A stretch of DNA of 64,000 nt from Thalassospira sp. HJ (GTDB lineage: Bacteria; Pseudomonadota; Alphaproteobacteria; Rhodospirillales; Thalassospiraceae): positions 310,001 through 374,000 of the forward strand of contig NZ_JYII01000010.1 of assembly GCF_000948415.1 (NCBI RefSeq). The letters run 5' to 3'. Positions within the stretch are counted from its first letter, which is position 1. Every line of letters begins with the position of its first letter. Both the position numbers and the translations under genes were made by a program. Under the pieces are notes generated by a model, which saw nothing but the letters and a program-made list of their open reading frames with translations, was not told the origin of the DNA and did no database searches. Positions 27,263 through 36,688 of this stretch are shown here, piece by piece.

Positions 27263-27395
27263 TGTCAGCTTTTCTGTCAATTCTGCAGATTTTTGTCAGC
27301 TTTTGTGACAATCGATGACAACTTATCTGGCAATCAATAATGCTAAGTCATTGATTTCGCGAGAAGTCGAATGTCAGCTTTTATGGCACCCGACA
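27263..27395 (+). repeat. Dispersed TGTCA-iteron repeat, copy A
   Basis: About 133 bases shared with copies at 38248 and 60349, all in the same orientation. The copy contains four 17-bp iterons of the form TGTCARCTTWTNTGNCA starting at 27263, 27294, 27316 and 27372 (start-to-start distances 31, 22 and 56). Between the third and fourth lies a well-conserved block including GCTAAG and GAGAAGTCGAA. Regular arrays of short sites beginning with TG are what IS21-, Tn7- and Mu-type transposases bind at element ends. No transposase gene is nearby, so this is a solo end or a non-autonomous element. It marks the left border of the polyol module. Confidence 0.85.
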
Positions 27396-27558
27396 GTGGA
27401 GCAGTGTTTACGAAGCGTAATCACTGCTCCATCGCTCCTCATCTTCCCGCAAAAATAGACTGATTTGTCCGCCGCCCGATTTTCCATAATTCCGGGGTAT
27501 GGAGTGATAGTTGGTGCGTGTGCTCGATTTATCAATTCGCAATGAATGTTGAGGCAGT

Positions 27559-29010
27559 CTACTGCGAGGCCTTGATTGCCGGATAGGCTGCCCGAAATCT
27601 ACCGTACGCTTCTTCGAATGCGTTGCGATGAGGGTGACTGGGTTCGATCGTTTCACGTACTTCTGGAATGGTCATGATGTTGTCTGGGGCAGCGCCCGTA
27701 GCAGCAGCCATGCCAAGGCGAGCAGCTCCAAGTGCTGCACCAAACTCACCGCTTTTGGGAAGCGACAGCGGCACGCCAATGACGGTTGCAATCAGCTCAA
27801 TCCAATAGCGCGATGCCGAACCGCCGCCAATAGCAATCAGGTGATCGAATTTGGCATTGGTGGCGACAAGCGCCTCGAAACTGTCGCGCAGGCCAAAGGC
27901 AACACCTTCGAGGACTGCACGTGTCAAATCTGAACGGCTGGTTTCTGTGCTAAGGCCGGTGAAGCTGCCACGGATTTCAGCATCATTGTGCGGGGTGCGT
28001 TCACCCGACAGGTAAGGCAGATAACGCACTGAACCCGGTTTTTGGAGGGTTTCACCCAGCTCAGTGGTCAATTCAATCGGGTTTTGATCCGTGATGCGCG
28101 CAAGCCAGTTAAGGCTATCTGTTGCGGAAAGCATGACCCCCATCTGATACCAGCGCCCCGGAATGGTATGGCAGAATGTATGCAACGCCGTCTCGGGTGC
28201 CGGGTGATAACCAGCCCGCGATGCTAGCAGCACACCCGAAGTGCCAAGAGAGACAAAGCCTTGCCCTTCATCCTGTGCGCCGATACCGCATGCAGCCGCC
28301 GCATTGTCGCCAGCCCCGCCGGCAATCGAAACCGGCCCCGTCAAACCCCATTTCCCAACAAGAGCTGGGCGCAGGCGACCGGCTTCTTCGGTGCCCTCGA
28401 CAAGGTGTGGCATCTGGTCGCGGCGCATGTTCCCGGCATCAAGCAGGGCGTCGGACCAGGTTCTCTTGCCAACATCAAGCCAAGAGGTCCCGGCACTGTC
28501 AGACATGTCCGCTACATAGTCGCCGGTCAGATAGAAATTCAGATAGGCCGCAGGCAACAGCACCTTGGCGGTTTTGGCATATATTTCCGGTTCATGTTCG
28601 CGGACCCATTCAAGTTTGGGGGCGGTAAAGCCCGGGAAAACGATATTGCCAGAAATGGCCCGTACCTGATCCTTGGCGTCCAGTCGGGCGGCCTCGGTGT
28701 GGGAGCGCGTATCGTTCCACAGGATGCACGGGCGAAGCGGCCGGCCGGCGTCATCAAGAAGAGTCGCGCCATGCATATGGCCGGCAACGCCGATACCGCG
28801 CAGGGCGGAGAATTGCGGGTAGTTGTCACGGAGCTCTGCGATGGCTTGTTCAAGGGCGGCAATCCAGTCCGCCGGATTTTGTTCTGACCAGCCCGGATGC
28901 GGATGAGCCGCGTGATATGCGCGTTGCGTCGCCCCGATCGGTTGACCGTCTTCATCAACCAGCAGCAAGCGGACACCAGAGGTTCCAAGGTCAATACCAA
29001 GAAAAGTCAT
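27559..29010 (-). CDS. xylB: Xylulokinase (FGGY family)
   Basis: A 483-residue FGGY carbohydrate kinase that phosphorylates D-xylulose to D-xylulose 5-phosphate with ATP. The N-terminal phosphate-binding loop is GIDLGTSGVRLLLVDEDG (residues 5-22). GVAGHMHGATLLD and RPCILWNDTRS match the xylulokinase substrate region, including the conserved MHG and the catalytic Asp in WND. The C-terminal domain has the ATP-binding LIAIGGGSASRYW and the ...SGEFGALGAA...-type ending. Length fits XylB. It is the last gene of the minus-strand polyol operon, where a xylitol dehydrogenase would supply D-xylulose. Nearby ribitol and L-xylulose reductase-like genes leave open activity on D-ribulose too. Confidence 0.93.
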   Translation of the reverse strand: MTFLGIDLGTSGVRLLLVDEDGQPIGATQRAYHAAHPHPGWSEQNPADWIAALEQAIAELRDNYPQFSALRGIGVAGHMHGATLLDDAGRPLRPCILWNDTRSHTEAARLDAKDQVRAISGNIVFPGFTAPKLEWVREHEPEIYAKTAKVLLPAAYLNFYLTGDYVADMSDSAGTSWLDVGKRTWSDALLDAGNMRRDQMPHLVEGTEEAGRLRPALVGKWGLTGPVSIAGGAGDNAAAACGIGAQDEGQGFVSLGTSGVLLASRAGYHPAPETALHTFCHTIPGRWYQMGVMLSATDSLNWLARITDQNPIELTTELGETLQKPGSVRYLPYLSGERTPHNDAEIRGSFTGLSTETSRSDLTRAVLEGVAFGLRDSFEALVATNAKFDHLIAIGGGSASRYWIELIATVIGVPLSLPKSGEFGAALGAARLGMAAATGAAPDNIMTIPEVRETIEPSHPHRNAFEEAYGRFRAAYPAIKASQ

Positions 29011-29065
29011 TCCATAGCCTTTATCGCTGAAGTCGAAGCAGGTAACGCGGTGTCAAAGCATTACA

Positions 29066-29755
29066 TTAGTTGTGGTCGAGCAGAATTTCATTCCCAACCT
29101 CTTGAAGATTATCAAAGACTTGGGTGGCTCCTGCATCGCGGAGAACTCTCCCCTGTGCTGCCCGAATGTCATAAAGATGAGATCCGCCAACAAAACCAAG
29201 CGCTTTCATACCTGCCGCACGAGCTCCTTTGACCCCGTGTGGCGAATCTTCAATCACGACACATTGTGTTGGTGGAGACGAAATACGCTCTGCCGCGAGG
29301 AGAAACAGGTCTGGTGCTGGCTTGCCGTTGGGAACCTGATCAGCGCTAAAGGCGGTGCCTGCAAAATGCGGTGCCAACCCGGAAATATCCAGTGTAGACC
29401 CCATGCGACGAAGCGAACTTCCCGTCGCCAATGCAGTTTTTACGCCTGCCCCCAGTAGACGGCGAAGCAGTGCTTCGGCGCCTGGGATTTGTCGCAGCCG
29501 GGTTTTGTATTCCTCCAACAGCCGGTCTTCGACCCGTTGGGTGAAATCATCCGGGCAGGCATTGCCAAGTCGGTCCGAGACATGCTTGCAAATGTCCTGA
29601 ATCGAGACACCAAGAAATCGGTCGCGTACGTAATTGATGGTGACGTCATCGATACCCAGACAGTTCATCTCGGTTGCGATGACTTCCAAAGAGATTGGCT
29701 CGCTGTCTACCAGACACCCATCTAGGTCAAAAATGACGGCAGCAGGTACATCCAT
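29066..29755 (-). CDS. HAD-superfamily sugar-phosphate phosphatase
   Basis: A 229-residue HAD hydrolase of the beta-phosphoglucomutase/sugar-phosphatase subgroup. Motif I is FDLDGCLVDSE (residues 9-19) with the nucleophile Asp10 and the general acid Asp12; motif II is ALATGSS (about 112-118), and motif III/IV is CVVIEDSPHGVKGARAAGM with the metal-binding Asp pair. An all-helical cap lies between motifs I and II. Such enzymes remove phosphate from, or isomerise, small sugar phosphates. It lies 9 bases downstream of the ATPase gene and 55 bases before xylB in the polyol operon; clearing of misphosphorylated polyols is a plausible role. Confidence 0.85.
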   Translation of the reverse strand: MDVPAAVIFDLDGCLVDSEPISLEVIATEMNCLGIDDVTINYVRDRFLGVSIQDICKHVSDRLGNACPDDFTQRVEDRLLEEYKTRLRQIPGAEALLRRLLGAGVKTALATGSSLRRMGSTLDISGLAPHFAGTAFSADQVPNGKPAPDLFLLAAERISSPPTQCVVIEDSPHGVKGARAAGMKALGFVGGSHLYDIRAAQGRVLRDAGATQVFDNLQEVGNEILLDHN

Positions 29756-29764
29756 GATCGGCCC

Positions 29765-30826
29765 CTAGATCCGTTGTTCGGTATCGCGATCGAACAGGTG
29801 CACATTGGCCGGATCAATCACATAAAAAAGCTCGGACCCGGGGCGGGCTGCGATACGATGTTTGACGAGTGCATCAATCAGATCGCCATTGGATTTGGCG
29901 ACGATCTGGGTTTCCGAACCGGTCGGTTCGACGACGACGACCCTCATCGCAATGCCGGTTTCTCCGATGTCGATATGTTCTGGGCGAATGCCATAGGTCA
30001 CACTCTGACCAACCTCGGCGATGGTTTCAGGGACCGGCAGGACTAGGCCGTTATCGGATTCGAAATGCTTCTTGCCATCAGCCTCGACTATCTTGCCATG
30101 GATAAAGTTCATCGATGGCGATCCGATGAAGCCCGCCACAAAGACGTTGGTCGGGAAGTCGTAGAGATCAAGCGGTGTGCCGATCTGTTCAACCCGGCCA
30201 TCACGCATGACAACGATCTTGTCGGCCATGGTCATGGCTTCGATCTGATCGTGGGTGACATAGACGATGGTTGTGCCAAGGCGCTGATGGAGTTCCTTGA
30301 TCTCCACACGCATGGTCACGCGCAACTTGGCATCAAGGTTTGAAAGCGGCTCATCAAACAGGAAGACTTGCGGATCGCGGACAATGGCGCGGCCCATGGC
30401 GACACGCTGGCGCTGACCGCCGGAAAGCTGTTTGGGGTAGCGGTCAAGAAGGTGGGCAAGGTCAAGAATTTCTGCGGCGTTCGTCACCTTTTCCTTGATC
30501 TCGCTTTCCGGCTTTTTGGCCATCTTGAGCGGGAAGCCGATATTTTCATAGACGGTCTTGTGCGGATAAAGCGCATAGCTTTGGAAGACCATTGCGATGT
30601 CGCGATCTTTGGGAATGACGTCATTGACGACGCGCCCGCCAATCGAAATGGTACCATCAGTGATTTCTTCAAGCCCGGCCAGCATGCGCAGCAGGGTTGA
30701 TTTGCCGCAGCCCGAAGGGCCGACCAGAACAACAAATTCGCCGTCCTTGATATCGACATCAACACCATGCATGACCTGAACATTGGCGTAGCGTTTGATT
30801 ACGTTTTCTATTTTTACATCGGCCAT
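29765..30826 (-). CDS. Sugar ABC transporter ATPase (UgpC/MsmK/SmoK type)
   Basis: A 353-residue ATPase of the carbohydrate CUT1 import class. Walker A is [11 protein letters not shown] (residues 37-47), the Q-loop is FQSYALYPH, the signature is [14 protein letters not shown] (about 134-147) and Walker B is [16 protein letters not shown]. The C-terminal 120 residues form the regulatory OB-fold domain ([12 protein letters not shown]), which defines the MalK/UgpC subfamily. It powers the two permeases encoded upstream in the same operon, together with the solute-binding protein. It lies 11 bases after the dehydrogenase gene. Confidence 0.95.
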   Translation of the reverse strand: MADVKIENVIKRYANVQVMHGVDVDIKDGEFVVLVGPSGCGKSTLLRMLAGLEEITDGTISIGGRVVNDVIPKDRDIAMVFQSYALYPHKTVYENIGFPLKMAKKPESEIKEKVTNAAEILDLAHLLDRYPKQLSGGQRQRVAMGRAIVRDPQVFLFDEPLSNLDAKLRVTMRVEIKELHQRLGTTIVYVTHDQIEAMTMADKIVVMRDGRVEQIGTPLDLYDFPTNVFVAGFIGSPSMNFIHGKIVEADGKKHFESDNGLVLPVPETIAEVGQSVTYGIRPEHIDIGETGIAMRVVVVEPTGSETQIVAKSNGDLIDALVKHRIAARPGSELFYVIDPANVHLFDRDTEQRI

Positions 30827-30837
30827 AAGGCTTCTCC

Positions 30838-31890
30838 CTATTGCGGCAATTCGATCTGCAGCTTGACGTCCGCCGGTGGTGCGGAGGCTGCGATATCGAA
30901 TGCGCGCACGCTGTCTTCGAATGCGAATGTTCTGGTGATAAGCGGTTTGACGTCGATCGCGCCGGAGCTCAGCATGGCAACGCAGCGCGGAAAGACGTGG
31001 GCATAGCGGAAAATATTCTCGACCCGGGCTTCGCGGATCATGGCCGCCCCGGCGTCATAGCTGATCGGGTCGGCCTGGCCGCCAATCATCACAACACATC
31101 CCCCCGGGCAAAGTGGTTCAAACACGCGCGCGGCTGCCTTGGGTGAGCCAGTTGCTTCAAAGACGATATCCGCCCCCCAACCATCGGTATCGCGTTTGAC
31201 GATATCGGTGATGTTTTGCGATTTGACATCAATCGGGGTGATTGCCGGGCTGAGCGATGCGGCGATTTCAAGCTTCTTTTCCGCAAGATCAGCGACATAA
31301 ACCCGCGCACAGCCACCTGCCAGGGCGGATAGTGCGGTGACAAGTCCAATCGGGCCGGCACCGATTACAAGGGCAATGTCACCCGGTTTGATTTTGGCCT
31401 TGGTGGTGGCATGGACCCCGACGGCCAGTGGTTCGACCATGGCAGCTTCGGCAAAGGAGACATTGTCGGGCAGCTTGAAGGTGAAGGCTTCGGGGTGCAC
31501 GCAGGTCGGGCGCAAAATGCCATGTACCGGAGGGGTGGCCCAGAACCGGACCGCCGGATCGACATTATACATGCCAAGACGGGAGGCCTTGCTGTTGGGG
31601 TCGGGGACGCCCGGCTCCATGCAGACACGGTCCCCAACCAAAAGGGTTGTGACTTCGCTCCCCGTTTCGATGACGGTGCCTGATGCCTCGTGACCCAGGA
31701 TCATCGGATCATTGACGACAAACGGGCCGATGCGGCCATGGGTGTAGTAATGCACGTCCGAGCCACAGATGCCGACGGTATGCATCTTGATGCGAACATC
31801 GCGCGGACCAAGGACCTCTTCCTCGCGGTCAATGGCAGGAAAGTCACGCAGGGTGATATCATCCTTTTTTTCAAGAACCAGGGATTTCAT
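30838..31890 (-). CDS. Zinc-dependent polyol dehydrogenase (xylitol dehydrogenase-like)
   Basis: A 350-residue medium-chain dehydrogenase. The catalytic zinc ligands are visible as [10 protein letters not shown] (Cys near residue 42) and GHEASG (His68/Glu69), and the NAD-binding Rossmann loop reads [10 protein letters not shown] near residue 175. The segment where other family members hold a structural zinc reads [15 protein letters not shown] and has no Cys, as in alphaproteobacterial xylitol/L-iditol 2-dehydrogenases. Such enzymes oxidise xylitol to D-xylulose with NAD, which xylB in the same operon would phosphorylate. The exact polyol cannot be fixed from sequence. Confidence 0.88.
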   Translation of the reverse strand: MKSLVLEKKDDITLRDFPAIDREEEVLGPRDVRIKMHTVGICGSDVHYYTHGRIGPFVVNDPMILGHEASGTVIETGSEVTTLLVGDRVCMEPGVPDPNSKASRLGMYNVDPAVRFWATPPVHGILRPTCVHPEAFTFKLPDNVSFAEAAMVEPLAVGVHATTKAKIKPGDIALVIGAGPIGLVTALSALAGGCARVYVADLAEKKLEIAASLSPAITPIDVKSQNITDIVKRDTDGWGADIVFEATGSPKAAARVFEPLCPGGCVVMIGGQADPISYDAGAAMIREARVENIFRYAHVFPRCVAMLSSGAIDVKPLITRTFAFEDSVRAFDIAASAPPADVKLQIELPQ

Positions 31891-31893
31891 GAC

Positions 31894-32154
31894 TTATCCT
31901 TTCCTGACAATGTGGACGGCAATCGCAAGGGCAATGACGTTCGAAATCCAGATTGATGCGCCCATCGGTTCGATAAAACGGAACCAGAAGAGCGACATCG
32001 CCACCCAGATCACGACCGAAATGAAACAACGGTCAAAAGCGTTGGTTTCAATCGGCAGAAAGCCCTGACGTTCTTGCGTCGTGGTCGGCTTCTTTTCGTT
32101 TTCTTCCTCGCTCAGAGGGGCGGTATCAAGCTGCGTCGCATTTTGTCTGGTCAT
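31894..32154 (-). CDS. Small membrane protein of the polyol operon
   Basis: An 86-residue protein with a charged, Glu/Lys/Thr-rich N-terminus of about 40 residues (EEENEKKPTTTQERQGFL) and two hydrophobic segments (about 43-60 and 66-82). It lies 4 bases downstream of one permease gene and 3 bases before the dehydrogenase, so it is surely translated in this operon. I do not recognise a family; it is probably an accessory subunit of the ABC transporter or a membrane anchor for the dehydrogenase. Confidence 0.75.
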   Translation of the reverse strand: MTRQNATQLDTAPLSEEENEKKPTTTQERQGFLPIETNAFDRCFISVVIWVAMSLFWFRFIEPMGASIWISNVIALAIAVHIVRKG

Positions 32155-32158
32155 GGTG

Positions 32159-32995
32159 TTATCCTTTCACCGCGCCAAAGGTCAGGCCTGCGACAATGTG
32201 TTTTTGCACCAGACCAAACACGATCAGGGCCGGGATCAGGGTAAAGACCGAAATGGTCGCCATAATTCCCCACTCCGTCCCCGTGGTGGTGACATATTCC
32301 GAAAGACCGGTGGTGAGCGTCCGGGCCTCGAAATTGGTCAGTGTTGCGGCCAGAAGATATTCGTTCCAGGCAAAGACCCAGGTCAGGATCAGGGTCACCG
32401 CAAGTCCCGGACGGCACAGCGGGAAGACGATTTCGGTGATAACCTTCCACGGGCTTGCGCCATCGACATAGGCGGCTTCATCAAGCTCACGCGGGATGGC
32501 ATCAATCGTCGGGCGCAGGGTCCAGATCGCAAAGGGCAGATTAAAGGTGCAATAGACCAAAATCATGCCAATGCGGGTATCCAGCAGGGTGAAGTCTTCG
32601 ACGCGATAGACCTGTGTCATCAAAAGAAACAGCGGCAACAGGAACACAGCGGGTGGCGCCATACGGTTGGTAATCGTCCAGAAAAAGATCGATTCCTTGC
32701 CGCGGAACTGAAAACGCGACAACGCATAACAGGTAAAGAAGCCAAGGACGGTGCAGAGCACCGCATTGCCTGTCGAAATCACCATCGAATTGACCATGTA
32801 GCTACGAAGCAAGCGATTGCCAAGCACGTCGGTATAGTTGCCCCAATAGGGGTTGCTGACGATGACATCCGGGGTGCTGAAAAGCTGCACAGCTGGTTTG
32901 ACGGAAATAACAAAAAGCCAATAGATCGGGAATAGGGTTAGCAGACTGACCAGAACCCAGAAGAGTGTTATGAGGAGTGGATTACGCTTTTTCAT
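32159..32995 (-). CDS. Sugar ABC transporter permease (MalG-type)
   Basis: A 278-residue inner-membrane permease with six hydrophobic segments. The cytoplasmic EAA loop that docks on the ATPase reads ELDEAAYVDGASPWKVI (about residues 180-196), with the conserved EAA-x3-G. ATG 32995 is chosen because it gives the normal short MKKRNPLL start and GGGATAA precedes it. It pairs with the MalF-type permease encoded just upstream, whose stop lies four bases before this start, and with the UgpC-type ATPase downstream, as a CUT1 importer for polyols or related sugars. Confidence 0.95.
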   Translation of the reverse strand: MKKRNPLLITLFWVLVSLLTLFPIYWLFVISVKPAVQLFSTPDVIVSNPYWGNYTDVLGNRLLRSYMVNSMVISTGNAVLCTVLGFFTCYALSRFQFRGKESIFFWTITNRMAPPAVFLLPLFLLMTQVYRVEDFTLLDTRIGMILVYCTFNLPFAIWTLRPTIDAIPRELDEAAYVDGASPWKVITEIVFPLCRPGLAVTLILTWVFAWNEYLLAATLTNFEARTLTTGLSEYVTTTGTEWGIMATISVFTLIPALIVFGLVQKHIVAGLTFGAVKG

Positions 32996-32999
32996 GGTC

Positions 33000-33878
33000 T
33001 TATCCCTTCCGGTTCTTGCGCGGGGCCAGCATGCTGACATAAAGCAGCCAGCAGACGACAATGGTCAGGTAGAGCACGATGACGGAAATGGTTGACCCAT
33101 AGCCGTAGTTGGTTTTGGGAAAGACTTCCTTGAAAATGTGCACGCCAAGGAAACGGGTCGATGAGCCTGGCCCGCCCCCGGTCAGCATCCAGACTTCATC
33201 AACCGTGCGCAGGGCATCCATCAGGCGGATGAATATGGTTGCCACAAGGGCTGGCGTAATCATTGGTAGCGTGATGTGCCAGAAGGTCTGTGCTTTGTTG
33301 GCACCATCAATTTGCGCCTGTTCGAACGGATCGCGCGGCAGGGACACGAGGGCTGCGATCAATGTTAGGGTAACAAGCGGCGTCCAGTGCCAGATATCCA
33401 TGATGACGATCGTAAGAAAAGCCGCCGGGGCCGATGTGCCGATGTTCATCGTGATGCCAAACCACTCATCCAGATAATGCGGGATGATGCCGATTGATGG
33501 CGTGGTCATCAGTTTCCAGACCGAGCCCACAATGATCGGCGCCATAATGAGGGGAAGGGTGTGAATGGTACGAAAGATGGATTTTCCGGGGAATTCCTTC
33601 ATGAAGGCCTGTGCCAGCAGATATCCGATAATCAATTCGGATAAAACGGCAAAGACCACAAACGCCACGGTCACGCCGAGTGAACTGAGGAAGGCGTCAT
33701 CAAAGACGATGCGGCGAAAATTTTCCGCCCCGTTAAAGATCATCTCGGGTGATGCCGCAAACGGGTTCCATTGATGGAACGAGACGAAAACGACATAAAG
33801 AAACGGCAAAACACCGAAGAAAAACAGGATCACCAGCGTCGGGGCCAGGAGGATCCAACCGAGTTTGTTGGATTGCAT
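33000..33878 (-). CDS. Sugar ABC transporter permease (MalF-type)
   Basis: A 292-residue permease with six hydrophobic segments, starting MQSNKLGWILLAPTLVILFF. The EAA loop is seen as PRDPFEQAQIDGANKAQTFW with the conserved A-x2-DGA core near residue 190; Glu-Ala-Ala is replaced by EQAQ, as in many MalF-like proteins. It is the first permease after the solute-binding protein gene, with a 120-base gap that carries no obvious gene. Together with the MalG-type subunit it forms the membrane channel of the polyol importer. Confidence 0.95.
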   Translation of the reverse strand: MQSNKLGWILLAPTLVILFFFGVLPFLYVVFVSFHQWNPFAASPEMIFNGAENFRRIVFDDAFLSSLGVTVAFVVFAVLSELIIGYLLAQAFMKEFPGKSIFRTIHTLPLIMAPIIVGSVWKLMTTPSIGIIPHYLDEWFGITMNIGTSAPAAFLTIVIMDIWHWTPLVTLTLIAALVSLPRDPFEQAQIDGANKAQTFWHITLPMITPALVATIFIRLMDALRTVDEVWMLTGGGPGSSTRFLGVHIFKEVFPKTNYGYGSTISVIVLYLTIVVCWLLYVSMLAPRKNRKG

Positions 33879-33999
33879 CGTCTACTCCCTGGAAAAAGAT
33901 GCAGTCAGGCTGTCATGGCCCCACAAGGGACCAAGCCGGTTCGTGGTCGCTGCCCGATGGATGGACAGCGACCACGAGGGATGTCCTCAGGAAACAGAC

Positions 34000-35433
34000 C
34001 TATTTACGATAACCAAGGTCGGTCAGCTCGGCCTCGGCCTTTGCCGCCATCTGATCAAGACCTTCTTCCGGGCCAAGATCACCGGTCAGGATCTGATAAA
34101 GGATCGGCGCAGTAGCTTCGCGAACCTGAGCGTGGAACGGATATGCCGGTGCACCGGCAAACAGGTATCCCTTGTCACGCAGCAGGTCGTAGTAACCGCC
34201 GAGTTCCTCGTTCATTGCCTGAACTTTGGGGTCGTCATAGGTGGATTTGTTGGTTACGCGCGGGGCCGCAACAGCCCAGTCAGGTTGAACTTCGTCCTGA
34301 CCGATATATTGCAGGAACAACATCGCAGCTTCCTGGCTTTTCGACGTAGATGGAATGCCAAACGCCCCACCATCATAATAACCGATATAGCCGGTGCCGC
34401 CTTCGACTTCGTCCATGATACCATCCTGAAGCGGCGGTAGGGCAACGCCGACATTACCAACAACCAGTGACTTGGTTTCATCGGCAGCAATCCATCCAGC
34501 GTTTTCGCCGTAAACCAGCCCCTGAGCCACGCGGCCTGCACCAAAGGTAGTGCCGACTTCGGTCCAGGTGGATGCGTTACTTTCTGGTGGTGCGATATCG
34601 CGCATGCTCAGCCACCATTTCATGGCTTCCTTGGCATCATCACTGTTCATGGTGCCACCATTGGCGACCGATGCCGCGAAGTTGTTATCGGCATCAATGC
34701 CCCAGTTGTAGACACCAAAGGTCGGCGCGATGGTTTCAAAAAATTCGTACCAGGATGCCGGATGGCCGGTATGAGCCTGTGCGGTGGTGCCCCACAGATC
34801 CATGTCATGATCTTCGCCCCATTTGGTGAAGAACTGTGCAATTTCGGCATATTCGGCATGGGTGGTTGCCGGGACAAGATCGCGGCCGGTCTGTTCCTTG
34901 AATGCAGCCTTGATCTCGGCATCATTGAACAGGTCGGTACGATAGAGATAGATCTTGATGAAGGCTTCCATAGGGATGCCATAAAGATCACCGTTTTCGC
35001 CGCGGAAATAGTTGGCGAAGGTAGTGAAATTGTCTTCGCTATAGGTTGGTGCTTTCAACTTCGGACTGTCGGCCAGCAGTTTGGTTGTGTCAGCCAGGAA
35101 GTCACGTGCGAGATAGGAATAGATGATGTCCTGTTCAATATATACCAAGTCATAGATGCCGGTGCCGGCTTCCATGTCCTTGATCGCTTTATCGAACATC
35201 TGATCCCAGGATGTCGTCTCGATATCGACGCGAATTCCAGTCAGTTCTTCAAATTGCGGAGCCAGGACTTCTCGGATGTAAATCGAAGGCGGCGACGATT
35301 CAGTTACACCGTGAAGGGTAACGTCCTGATATGGCTTGGCTGCTTCTTTCCAGAAAGCGTCGTCGGCATATGCTGCGCTTGATGCGATAGCCATTGCCAA
35401 AGCAGATACACCCACTTTAAGTGCAAAATTCAT
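34000..35433 (-). CDS. Extracellular sugar/polyol-binding protein
   Basis: A 477-residue periplasmic solute-binding protein (SBP family 1). A signal peptide [20 protein letters not shown] with cleavage after AYA near residue 23 is plain. The mature protein carries the family pattern [20 protein letters not shown], then [16 protein letters not shown] and [14 protein letters not shown], as in sorbitol/mannitol-binding proteins. It is the first gene of the minus-strand operon, divergent from the SorC regulator; candidate operators lie in the shared 211-base gap. Its ligand is inferred from the operon to be a pentitol or hexitol. Confidence 0.93.
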   Translation of the reverse strand: MNFALKVGVSALAMAIASSAAYADDAFWKEAAKPYQDVTLHGVTESSPPSIYIREVLAPQFEELTGIRVDIETTSWDQMFDKAIKDMEAGTGIYDLVYIEQDIIYSYLARDFLADTTKLLADSPKLKAPTYSEDNFTTFANYFRGENGDLYGIPMEAFIKIYLYRTDLFNDAEIKAAFKEQTGRDLVPATTHAEYAEIAQFFTKWGEDHDMDLWGTTAQAHTGHPASWYEFFETIAPTFGVYNWGIDADNNFAASVANGGTMNSDDAKEAMKWWLSMRDIAPPESNASTWTEVGTTFGAGRVAQGLVYGENAGWIAADETKSLVVGNVGVALPPLQDGIMDEVEGGTGYIGYYDGGAFGIPSTSKSQEAAMLFLQYIGQDEVQPDWAVAAPRVTNKSTYDDPKVQAMNEELGGYYDLLRDKGYLFAGAPAYPFHAQVREATAPILYQILTGDLGPEEGLDQMAAKAEAELTDLGYRK

Positions 35434-35540
35434 TGGTTTTCCTCCCGTTGGATTGATGGGAAACCGCCTTCAGCAATCTTGCGTTGCTTTGGAACTGCGA
35501 TTCCAGTCGCGGGAAGAATGCATATGTATTAAATTGCATG

Positions 35541-35560
35541 CAAGTGAAAATTTTCATTTG
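35541..35560. promoter_or_regulatory. 20-bp palindrome, candidate SorC-family operator
   Basis: CAAGTGAAAATTTTCATTTG is symmetric except for one base pair (CAArTGAAAATTTTCAyTTG). It lies in the gap between the divergent solute-binding-protein and SorC-regulator genes, about 110 bases before the first and 85 before the second, inside an AT-rich stretch. Control of both operons by the SorC protein is inferred from position. Confidence 0.55.
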
Positions 35561-35585
35561 TATTTTTTTTAATACATTTGTTATT

Positions 35586-35601
35586 TTGTGAGCTATCACA
35601 A
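35586..35601. promoter_or_regulatory. Second palindrome TTGTGA-N4-TCACAA
   Basis: TTGTGA and TCACAA are exact inverted arms around GCTA, 25 bases from the first palindrome. The arms share the GTGA/TCAC core with it, so they may be two operators of one regulator. The spacing (N4) does not fit a CRP site, which needs six. Confidence 0.45.
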
Positions 35602-35644
35602 TACACACTGCCGTAAAGCGCGGGATTATGAGAGGACACAAAGT

Positions 35645-36601
35645 ATGCCAAGAGAGCCGCTTGAGGACGGGGAAGGGTTCGTAACCGAGGTTTGTTGGCG
35701 CTACTATGTAAATGGTCAGACACAAGCTGAGGTCGCCCGCGACATGGGGGTGACGCGCCTTAGGGTCAATCAGGCGATCCAGAAGGCAAAATCGCTTGGT
35801 CTTGTCAAAATCCAGATCGAATCGCCGTTCGTGACGCGCCTTGAAGTTCAGCAGCGCCTTGAAGATGCTGGAGTGGCTAAGGCACTCGTCGTGCCGGTTG
35901 ACCATGCCAATTATGACAACCATGCGCCGGTCGGCGCGGCATTGGCGCATTATCTTTCCACAACGCTCAGGAACGAACCGTGGAAACGCATTGGTGTGTC
36001 CTGGGGGGTGACCCTGCAGCGTGCGATGGAACGTTTGCCACTGCATTCTGTGCCAGATCTTGAAATTCTGGCGCTGATGGGCGGGACGGCCGCTGGGTCA
36101 TCTTTTAATGCTTTTAGCATTGCCGCGGGGTTCGCTGAGCGGTTTGATGCCAATTATTCCCATTTGGTGGCACCGATTTATCTGCCCGACGATGTTGATA
36201 AGGATGTGTTCCTCAGTCAGGAAATTTATGCCTCTCACATCGAGCGGTGCCTGTCAGCCGATGCCGCCTTGCTGGTGGTTGGCGATGTTTCGGACCTGTC
36301 TTTTATGGTGAAATACGGTCTGCCGCATGATGTGACCATGCAGGAATTGCGCGATGCCGGTGCGGTGGGCGATGTGCTGGGGCGCTTCCTTGATGCGGAC
36401 GGGAACGAGATTGATCATCCGTTGAATGCGCGCACGGTCGGGGTCAATCTGAATGCTTTGGCAGATATCCCCAATAAAATTCTGACCGCCGCAGGCGAGC
36501 ACAAGGTGCCGATCATCAAGGCCGCGATCAAGCGTGGGCTCGTCGACACCCTTGTGACCGATGACCTGACAGCCGAGCTTTTACTCGAAGCCATGACATA
36601 A
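35645..36601 (+). CDS. SorC-family sugar-responsive transcriptional regulator
   Basis: A 318-residue regulator. The N-terminal helix-turn-helix is seen at about residues 14-50 (CWRYYVNGQTQAEVARDMGV, then TRLRVNQAIQKAKSLGLV). The rest is the SorC/DeoR-type sugar-phosphate binding domain with RIGVSWGVTLQRAMERLP, ILALMGGTAAGSSFNAFSI and a TDDLTAELLLEA ending. Such proteins bind a phosphorylated sugar and release DNA. ATG 35645 is chosen over earlier starts because GAGAGG lies upstream. It is transcribed away from the transporter operon and in line with two SDR genes, so it most likely controls the whole polyol module. Confidence 0.92.
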   Translation: MPREPLEDGEGFVTEVCWRYYVNGQTQAEVARDMGVTRLRVNQAIQKAKSLGLVKIQIESPFVTRLEVQQRLEDAGVAKALVVPVDHANYDNHAPVGAALAHYLSTTLRNEPWKRIGVSWGVTLQRAMERLPLHSVPDLEILALMGGTAAGSSFNAFSIAAGFAERFDANYSHLVAPIYLPDDVDKDVFLSQEIYASHIERCLSADAALLVVGDVSDLSFMVKYGLPHDVTMQELRDAGAVGDVLGRFLDADGNEIDHPLNARTVGVNLNALADIPNKILTAAGEHKVPIIKAAIKRGLVDTLVTDDLTAELLLEAMT

Positions 36602-36688
36602 CCATTTCAGCGCAGGCCACAATGCCAATGCATATGGCAATAAAAACAAGGCACCGTGCGCAATCCACATCAGGGGAAACGTCGACTT

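Noticed and set aside
27263-27395. Possible CRISPR array from repeated TGTCA units
   Set aside because: The units are only 17 bp, the gaps between them differ (14, 5 and 39 bases) and the gap sequences are conserved between the three dispersed copies, whereas spacers would differ. No cas genes are present.
32085-32935. Plus-strand open frame of 284 codons opposite the MalG-type permease
   Set aside because: It is the antisense shadow of a clear permease gene; its sequence is Gln/Asp/His/Lys-rich with no domain.
36656-36688. Longer start (GTG 36656) for the L-xylulose-reductase-like gene
   Set aside because: SDR proteins begin a few residues before the first strand, and a good ribosome-binding site favours ATG 36689.
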